DNA from: an uncultured Fretibacterium sp.
Lineage (GTDB): Bacteria; Synergistota; Synergistia; Synergistales; Aminobacteriaceae
Assembly (NCBI RefSeq): GCF_938040765.1
Contig: NZ_CALIAA010000265.1
Span: forward strand, 1 to 26,351
Reading direction: 5' to 3'
Length of the DNA stretch: 26,351 nt
This document shows positions 21,752 to 26,351 of the stretch, one piece after another. Every line of letters starts with the position of its first letter. Positions within the stretch are counted from its first letter, which is position 1. The notes under the pieces are model-generated. The model was not told where the DNA came from. It made no database searches and saw only the letters and a program-made list of their open reading frames with translations. The translations under genes and the position numbers were made by a program.

Positions 21752-23098
21752 TCAGGCCGAGGGGGACCCGGAGCAGCCCCAGGCCGTCGGGCGGCCGATG
21801 GAGAGGTAGTCGAACCCCCTGCGGCGCATGTCGGAGCAGGAGTACAGGTTTCGGCCGTCCACGACGATCGGCTGCCGGAGCAGCCTCCTGATCCGATCGA
21901 AGTCCGGCTGGCGGTAGATGTCCCACTCCGTCACCACGGCGAGGGCGTCCGCGCCGTTCACGGCGTCGTAGGGTTCGTGGACGTACACCAGCCCCCGGCG
22001 GTCGCCCAGCGCCTCCCGAGTCTCCCCGACGGCCCGGGGGTCGTGGGCCTGAACCCGGGCCCCGGCGTCCAGCAGGCTGCGGATCAGGACCTGAGCCGGG
22101 GCCTCGCGCGTGTCGGAGGTCTTGGGCTTGAAGGCCAGCCCCCACACGGCGACGGTCCGGCCCGACAGCTCGCCCAGCCGCTCGGAGATCTTCTCGAAGA
22201 GTACCCCCTTCTGGCGCTCGTTCACCTCGTCCACCGCCGTGAGAAGCCGGGGCTCGTAGCCCGCCGACCGGGCGAAGTCGCGCAGCGCGCGGACGTCCTT
22301 GGGGAAGCAGGAGCCGCCGTAGCCGCACCCCGCGTGGAGGAACTTCGAGCCGATCCTGCTGTCCATGCCCATCGCCCGGCGCACGCTCTCCACATCGGCC
22401 CCGACGCGGTCGCAGATGTTCGCCATCTCGTTCATGAAGGAGATGCGCGTCGCCAGCATCGCGTTGGCCGCGTACTTCGCCATCTCCGCCGACGCGATGT
22501 CCATGAAGAGGAGCCGCGACGGCTCGAGGAAGGAGTAGAGCGAGGTCAGGATCTCCCGGGCCTCGGGGGAGTCCGTGCCCAGCACGACCCGGTCCGGCTC
22601 CAGGAAGTCGCGCAGGGCGGCCCCCTCGCGCAGGAACTCCGGGTTGGAGGCCATCGACAGGCCGAAGCCGGCCGAACGGCCCTCGAGCTCGGAGGCTATC
22701 CAGTCCCGGACCCTGGCGTTCGTCCCTACGGGGACGGTGGACTTGACGATCGTCAGCAGGCTGCCGGACATCCCTCGGCCCACGCTCCGGGCGGCGCTCT
22801 CGACGTAGGACAGGTCCGCGCTGCCGTCAGGCGCCGAGGGGGTGCCCACCGTGATGAAGCAGACATCCGCGCCCTTCAGGGCCTCCCCGACGTCCGCGGT
22901 GAAGGAGAGCCGCCCCTCCTCCATGTTGCGGACCATCATCTCCGCAAGGCCGGGCTCGTAGAAGGGCACCTCGCCCCGGCGCAGGGTCTCCACCCGCTCC
23001 AGGTCCGTGTCCGCGCAGACTACGGTGTTGCCGAACTTGGCCAGGCAGGTCCCCGTGACCAGCCCCACGTATCCCGTTCCGATCGTCGCCAGCTTCAT
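21752..23098 (-). CDS. ugd: UDP-glucose 6-dehydrogenase
   Basis: Cytoplasmic enzyme of 448 aa that oxidises UDP-glucose to UDP-glucuronate with two NAD+, feeding surface polysaccharide or LPS sugar synthesis. NAD-binding GTGYVGLVTG (7-16), VGTPS (84-88), KSTVPVGT (119-126), SNPEFLREG (151-159), KYAANAMLATRISFMNE (208-224, catalytic Lys region) and the active-site GCGYGGSCFPKD with nucleophile Cys264. The NAD-cap domain has WGLAFKPKTSDTREAP near 313-328. All catalytic residues are present. Ribosome binding is weak (GGGA). No glycosyltransferase or polysaccharide cluster adjoins it within the window. Confidence 0.95.
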   Translation of the reverse strand: MKLATIGTGYVGLVTGTCLAKFGNTVVCADTDLERVETLRRGEVPFYEPGLAEMMVRNMEEGRLSFTADVGEALKGADVCFITVGTPSAPDGSADLSYVESAARSVGRGMSGSLLTIVKSTVPVGTNARVRDWIASELEGRSAGFGLSMASNPEFLREGAALRDFLEPDRVVLGTDSPEAREILTSLYSFLEPSRLLFMDIASAEMAKYAANAMLATRISFMNEMANICDRVGADVESVRRAMGMDSRIGSKFLHAGCGYGGSCFPKDVRALRDFARSAGYEPRLLTAVDEVNERQKGVLFEKISERLGELSGRTVAVWGLAFKPKTSDTREAPAQVLIRSLLDAGARVQAHDPRAVGETREALGDRRGLVYVHEPYDAVNGADALAVVTEWDIYRQPDFDRIRRLLRQPIVVDGRNLYSCSDMRRRGFDYLSIGRPTAWGCSGSPSA

Positions 23099-23159
23099 CG
23101 ATTCCCATCATCTCCATCCCGCATTTTTACCCGCATTTTGGGCCTGGACTCGCCCGAGA

Positions 23160-23168
23160 ATCATAACA
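23160..23168 (-). promoter_or_regulatory. Extended -10 promoter candidate for ugd
   Basis: Minus strand TGTTATGAT: extended TGn followed by -10 TATGAT (23160-23165, 5/6), about 60 bp upstream of ugd. No good -35 is present. A 12-bp-spaced pair of CCCGCATTTT (plus strand 23118 and 23130) lies in the leader. Confidence 0.35.
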
Positions 23169-23228
23169 CACTCCCTGCCGTCTTCCCCGAGCTCCGGACC
23201 CGATCCGCCGGGAATGCCGGGCGCGGGG

Positions 23229-24653
23229 TCAGGCAGTTCGCTCCTTGAAGCGGTCCACCCGGAACCGTTCGACGGAGATGCCCCGAAGGTCGGCGATGCC
23301 CGCCTTTCTCGCCGCGATGGCGAGCTGCTCCTCGACCGTGTCCACGCCCTCGAGGTCGGGCAGGAGGACGCCGCGCCGTCCGTCCTTCGAGACGATGACG
23401 CCCCACTCCCCGGGGTCCAGATCGGCGAGGTCCGTCACCGGCTCGGGGTCGGAGAGCACGTCCACCGAGAAGAGGACGCCCGGGAGCTCCTCGCGCGTCA
23501 TGGGCGGAAAACGGGGGTCGCGGGTCGAGGCCGACACGGCGTTGGCGATGATCTCTCGGTCCAGGCTGCGCTGCGAAGGGGCCAGGGTGCCGATGCAGCC
23601 CCTCAGGGCCCCGGACCGCGTCTTGATGGAGACGAAGCAGGCGCGGCGTTCCGCCCAGAGCTCCGAGGGCGCCGCCTCCGTTCCCGAGGCCGGCAGAGGG
23701 CGTCCCTCCAGCAGGCGCGTCACCGTCTCGCGCGCCAGACGCGCGCAGGGATGGTCCTCCGACGCCTCTCCGCCGGGAGCCTCCCCATGGGCCGCGCCTC
23801 CATGAGACGCACCTCCATGGGACGCACCTGCGTCGGACGGCTCCCAGAGGGCGCTGCAGTATCCCACCCCGAACGGGCCCTCGTAGGAGAACACCCGGAT
23901 CGCCCCGCGGACTGCGCCGGCGAGCCCCAGCATCGTCATGACGGAGCGCAGGCCGCACTCCCCGGCCGCCTCCAGCGTCTCCGGGGACAGCGAGAGCAGG
24001 GGGCCGGCGTCGGCGGACCTCAGGGCCTCGAGGACCGCGGCGTCGAATACGCGTCCCTCGGGGCTGTAGCCCGCCGGGGCGTCCGGCGTCAGGCGATGCG
24101 ACAGGTCGCCGCTGGCCACCAGCCCCCAGCGCAGGCCGTCGTCGAGGAGCGCCAGTCTCTCCCCCAGGGAAAGAGCCTCGTCCGGCGTCAGCCCGATGGG
24201 CGAGGCCAGGAGGGTCGGCGGCAGATTCTCCGACGGATTCTCTCCGTCCGGTCCCCAGGCCTGGCGCAGGAAATACAGGGGCACGAGGGTCCCCTGATCG
24301 CTCGTCAGGTCGGGGCGGCTTCCCTCCCGAATCCGGGTCCCCAACGCGGACAGGCGGTCCGCGGCCGCCCTGTAAAGCTCCCCGGGGCAGGCGATCCCGA
24401 TCGTCACGGACGGAGCGCCGAAGGGAGCCAGCGTCCCCGCCGCGCGCCCGGCGGAGTTGAGAAAGAGCGCCCCGGGCGCATAGGGCTGGTGGGGGGACAG
24501 GACCAGCAGCGCGTCGGGCCTCCGGTCCCTCAGGGACTCCGCCAGGAGCTCCAACCCCTTCAGGGTCTCTCGAGCCTCGTTCTCGCGCCCCCGCCCCACC
24601 TCGGGGACGAGGATCGGGGGATGCGGCATCAGGGCCGCCCATACCCAGGGCAT
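23229..24653 (-). CDS. MEMO-AMMECR1 fusion protein (AmmeMemoRadiSam system)
   Basis: Cytoplasmic 474-aa fusion. The N-terminal part (1-270) is a MEMO/LigB-type, class III extradiol dioxygenase-like domain: PHPPILVPEVG (10-20), SPHQPYAPGA (53-62), SGDLSH (181-186) and YEGPFGVGY (257-265). A His/Gly/Ala-rich linker (275-300) joins it to an AMMECR1 domain (301-474) with its hallmark LRGCIGTL (350-357), RDPRFPP (378-384) and WGVIVS. In many anaerobes such fusions accompany a dedicated radical SAM protein; that gene is not in this window. Recent work on this family points to radical or modification chemistry, but the function is unsettled and I assign none. The ATG has GGAGG six bases upstream. 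The secreted unknown protein lies 93 bp upstream in the same direction. Confidence 0.9.
   Translation of the reverse strand: MPWVWAALMPHPPILVPEVGRGRENEARETLKGLELLAESLRDRRPDALLVLSPHQPYAPGALFLNSAGRAAGTLAPFGAPSVTIGIACPGELYRAAADRLSALGTRIREGSRPDLTSDQGTLVPLYFLRQAWGPDGENPSENLPPTLLASPIGLTPDEALSLGERLALLDDGLRWGLVASGDLSHRLTPDAPAGYSPEGRVFDAAVLEALRSADAGPLLSLSPETLEAAGECGLRSVMTMLGLAGAVRGAIRVFSYEGPFGVGYCSALWEPSDAGASHGGASHGGAAHGEAPGGEASEDHPCARLARETVTRLLEGRPLPASGTEAAPSELWAERRACFVSIKTRSGALRGCIGTLAPSQRSLDREIIANAVSASTRDPRFPPMTREELPGVLFSVDVLSDPEPVTDLADLDPGEWGVIVSKDGRRGVLLPDLEGVDTVEEQLAIAARKAGIADLRGISVERFRVDRFKERTA
23791..23835 (-). repeat. 15-bp tandem repeat encoding the GASHG linker
   Basis: Three tandem 15-bp units (23791-23805, 23806-23820, 23821-23835), the first two nearly identical, the third diverged. 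Read on the minus strand they contribute GASHG-GASHG-GAAHG in the linker of the MEMO-AMMECR1 fusion. Slippage could change linker length between strains. Confidence 0.7.
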
Positions 24654-24746
24654 GACATCGCCTCCTTTATCGCTTCCTTATTTCTCCTTCACCGCGCCCT
24701 CGCCGCTGCCGCCCCCGTATTCCGGGGAAACGCCGGTTCGCGGGCG

Positions 24747-25994
24747 CTATTGGTGCTCGCCCTTCAGGTAACGATAGAACGCCTCGTTGCACCAGAGGGA
24801 GCGCGTCTCGATCTTCAGCGAGGGGTCCAGCGCGAGGAACGCGGTGCGGAAGCGCCGTTCCCCGCCCTTGAGGACGAACGAGTGCATACGGTATCCGACG
24901 CTCGCCTCCGAGCGAACCACGTTCTCCGCCACCTCCTCGTACCCCGGCCCCATGAGCGTCAGGGAGCTGTAGAGCGGCTGCCACCAGGAGCCGTAAAGCA
25001 GGCCCCTGCCCTCGGGGTTCGCGTCGTTCTTCTTGGCGTGGGCCTGGACGAGGGAGTCGAAGGCGTCCTTGTCCTTCAGGGTCCGGAACTCCAGCTTCAG
25101 GTCGTACTCCAGCGCGCTGGCGAGATAGAGGTCCTCGCGGACCTTGTCGACCCTGTAGTGGCGCGAGGGCTCCGGGACGGGGCCCCACTCCAGCAGATAG
25201 CGGTAGGACGACGTCTTGGGCTCGAGCGCCACCCTCGCGACGAGCCCCTTCTCGTTCAAAAGGGCCATCAGCTGCTTGGCGTGGCGGATGTCGCTGTGTC
25301 CGTACTGCAGGGTGTAGAGGGACACGAAACGGGAGTCGAAGGCGTCCGACTTGATGTTGTAGCCGGTCGAGGCCCCGTCGGCTATGGCCCTGACCCCGAG
25401 GTTGAAGAGCCTGCCCCCGTCGAAGAGGCGGAAGGAATCCCAGGCCGACTGGAGCCTGCCGTAGATCTCGGGGTCGTCCGAGCGCCCCAGGGCGCGGTCG
25501 CCTCCGTTCGAGATCCCGATGACGCGATAGAGCAGCCGGACCGCCTCCCGGACGGGGACGGCCGCTTCGGCAGCCCAGGCCTTCTCGCTCTCGATCAGGC
25601 CGATGCTCTTCGCCGCGGCGAGGTTGCGCGCGTCCGCCTCGTCCAGACGCTTCCCCAGACGGCCGGACAGCCTCTCGAGCTCCTGCGGCGCGATCGGGTA
25701 AGCGGCCTCCGCCATGCCGGAGGCCCTCAGGGCGAGGTCCAGCAGGGTCAGGTTCCGCGTGGAACGCTTCTCCCCCTCGGAACCGAGGTCCCGGGCCATC
25801 TGAGCCAGGCGTTCCTCGATCAGCGCAAGGCTCGGGGACGCGTCCCCGAACCCGGCGTACTCCGCGAGGAAGGCCCTCTCGTGGAGCCCGTCCCCATCCC
25901 TCGTCCCCGCCGCCGCGGGCAGGGCGAAGGCCGCCGCCAGCGCAAGCAAAACCAGCCCCAAGATACCCAGCCGTCTCCTGAAACGATTCTTCAT
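24747..25994 (-). CDS. Secreted protein of unknown function, possible degenerate transglutaminase-like fold
   Basis: Exported 415-aa protein; the signal peptide covers about 1-29 (RRRLG then a hydrophobic core ending ALPAAA). I do not recognise the family. The N-terminal half is helical and charged. At 226-256 the pattern YTLQYGHSDIRHAKQLMALL followed by NEKGLVARVALE resembles the core of transglutaminase-like domains (C-x3-A-x5-LL-x3-G-I-x-A-R). If so, Asp235 occupies the catalytic Cys position, which implies a non-enzymatic relative. Only one Cys (402) exists in the protein. ATG 25994 has AGGAGG ten bases upstream and starts the signal peptide; a longer in-frame start at 26153 lacks both. 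It may be co-transcribed with the MEMO-AMMECR1 gene 93 bp downstream. Confidence 0.75.
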   Translation of the reverse strand: MKNRFRRRLGILGLVLLALAAAFALPAAAGTRDGDGLHERAFLAEYAGFGDASPSLALIEERLAQMARDLGSEGEKRSTRNLTLLDLALRASGMAEAAYPIAPQELERLSGRLGKRLDEADARNLAAAKSIGLIESEKAWAAEAAVPVREAVRLLYRVIGISNGGDRALGRSDDPEIYGRLQSAWDSFRLFDGGRLFNLGVRAIADGASTGYNIKSDAFDSRFVSLYTLQYGHSDIRHAKQLMALLNEKGLVARVALEPKTSSYRYLLEWGPVPEPSRHYRVDKVREDLYLASALEYDLKLEFRTLKDKDAFDSLVQAHAKKNDANPEGRGLLYGSWWQPLYSSLTLMGPGYEEVAENVVRSEASVGYRMHSFVLKGGERRFRTAFLALDPSLKIETRSLWCNEAFYRYLKGEHQ

Positions 25995-26168
25995 CCCGGA
26001 ACAACCTCCTGTTTTTCGTCTTTTCCGCCCGGAACCCTTGCCCCGCCCGAACGGCGGAACCGAGGACCGCGCGAAATTCCTTCCGTATTCCGATTCCAAA
26101 CCATGCGCGCTGTCTTTCGCCCGCCTTGCCTCAGGGATTTTCGGGAATGGCATTACCTGTTCAAGCTC

Positions 26169-26177
26169 ATTTTAGCA
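26169..26177 (-). promoter_or_regulatory. Extended -10 promoter candidate for the secreted protein gene
   Basis: Minus strand TGCTAAAAT: extended TGn plus -10 TAAAAT (26169-26174, 5/6). No clear -35 is present in the GC-rich sequence upstream. The leader to ATG 25994 would be about 170 nt. Confidence 0.4.
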
Positions 26178-26234
26178 CCGCCGCTCAGCCCCTGCCGCCG
26201 GGCGGCATCATGAGAGGAAGGGTCGTGGGGAAAC

Positions 26235-26282
26235 AAAAAAAGAAGAAGGCCGGCGCCGTGTCACGCCGACCTTCTTCTTTTT
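26235..26282 (-). terminator. Strong intrinsic terminator of the gene at the right edge
   Basis: A long stem, AAGAAGAAGG-C-CGGCG against CGCCG-A-CCTTCTTCTT with a single mismatch and a short loop, flanked by A-rich and T-rich runs. On the minus strand it ends in TTTTTTTGTTT, ideal for termination about 45 bases after the stop at 26325. It would also work on the plus strand. Confidence 0.85.
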
Positions 26283-26324
26283 GAGGGGGGTTCCAAACGA
26301 CCGAACAAGAACGAGGGGGTGTGC

Positions 26325-26351
26325 CTACTTTTGCCCCTTGGGATCGGTATT
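26325..26351 (-). CDS. C-terminal end of an unidentified gene (start outside window)
   Basis: Minus-strand frame ending in TAG at 26325-26327. The last eight residues read NTDPKGQK. The strong terminator just downstream supports a real gene end in this direction, but frame and identity cannot be proven from eight codons. Confidence 0.4.
   Translation of the reverse strand, partial: NTDPKGQK

Larger units (their letters stand above)
25995..26324 (-). other. 330-bp intergenic region with promoter and terminator
   Basis: No gene seen. It contains the candidate promoter of the secreted protein (26169-26177), a 5' leader of about 170 nt without recognisable structure, and the terminator of the gene entering from the right (26235-26282). 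Confidence 0.5.

Noticed and set aside
23007..26213. Open frame of more than 1000 codons on the plus strand opposite ugd, MEMO-AMMECR1 and the secreted protein
   Set aside because: It spans three recognisable minus-strand genes and their intergenic gaps, and has an Arg/Gly/Gln-rich composition without domains; an antisense artefact.
1..26351. CRISPR arrays, insertion sequences, integrases, phage genes or attachment sites
   Set aside because: No repeat-spacer arrays, transposase motifs or flanking inverted repeats were seen; the tRNA-Gly has no adjacent integrase or duplicated 3' end.

Overview
The window looks like chromosomal DNA from a high-GC, anaerobic, diderm bacterium; Synergistota is my best guess, with no marker gene here to prove it. 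Four facts support this. Codons are strongly G/C-ending, and TTG and GTG starts with good ribosome binding sites occur. All four ABC substrate-binding proteins carry cleavable signal peptides without a lipobox, which implies free periplasmic proteins. Oxygen-sensitive enzyme families (radical SAM/SPASM, a 2-hydroxyacyl-CoA dehydratase-like protein with its ATPase activator) are present. Import systems for peptides and small anions dominate.

Layout. (1) 1-1350, minus strand: zinc homeostasis, a Fur-family repressor (probably Zur) followed by a His-rich zinc-binding protein that runs off the left edge. (2) 1439-4413: a compact RiPP-like locus. An HxlR-type regulator (minus) is divergent from a 53-residue precursor with three Ser-Ala-Cys-Gly repeats at an exact 13-residue period, a radical SAM/SPASM maturase, and an MDR-family oxidoreductase. 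A perfect 11-bp hairpin separates precursor from maturase. This is the most distinctive system in the window. (3) 4679-5494: an alpha/beta hydrolase. (4) 5495-10819: a 550-bp leader region, then a double-cubane-type HgdB/YjiM homologue, its BadF/HgdC-type ATPase and a NitT/TauT-type ABC importer, all closely spaced. (5) 10884-16646: a complete five-gene oligopeptide (Dpp/Opp) importer. (6) 16947-20545: a second NitT/TauT-type importer whose last gene overlaps a protein made of two copies of a possibly FmdE-like domain. (7) 20673-21398: a secreted LprI-like protein. (8) 21547-26351, minus strand: tRNA-Gly(CCC), UDP-glucose 6-dehydrogenase, a MEMO-AMMECR1 fusion, a secreted protein of unknown function, and the last codons of another gene at the right edge.

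How the genes may work together (inference). In region 2, HxlR may sense electrophiles or redox change through its N-terminal Cys, and control production of the Cys-repeat peptide, its maturase and a quinone/enone-type reductase. In region 4, the ABC importer may deliver the substrate reduced by the ATP-driven low-potential [Fe-S] protein. In region 6, the same logic links an importer to the duplicated-domain protein. The region 5 importer supplies peptides to what is probably an amino-acid-fermenting organism.
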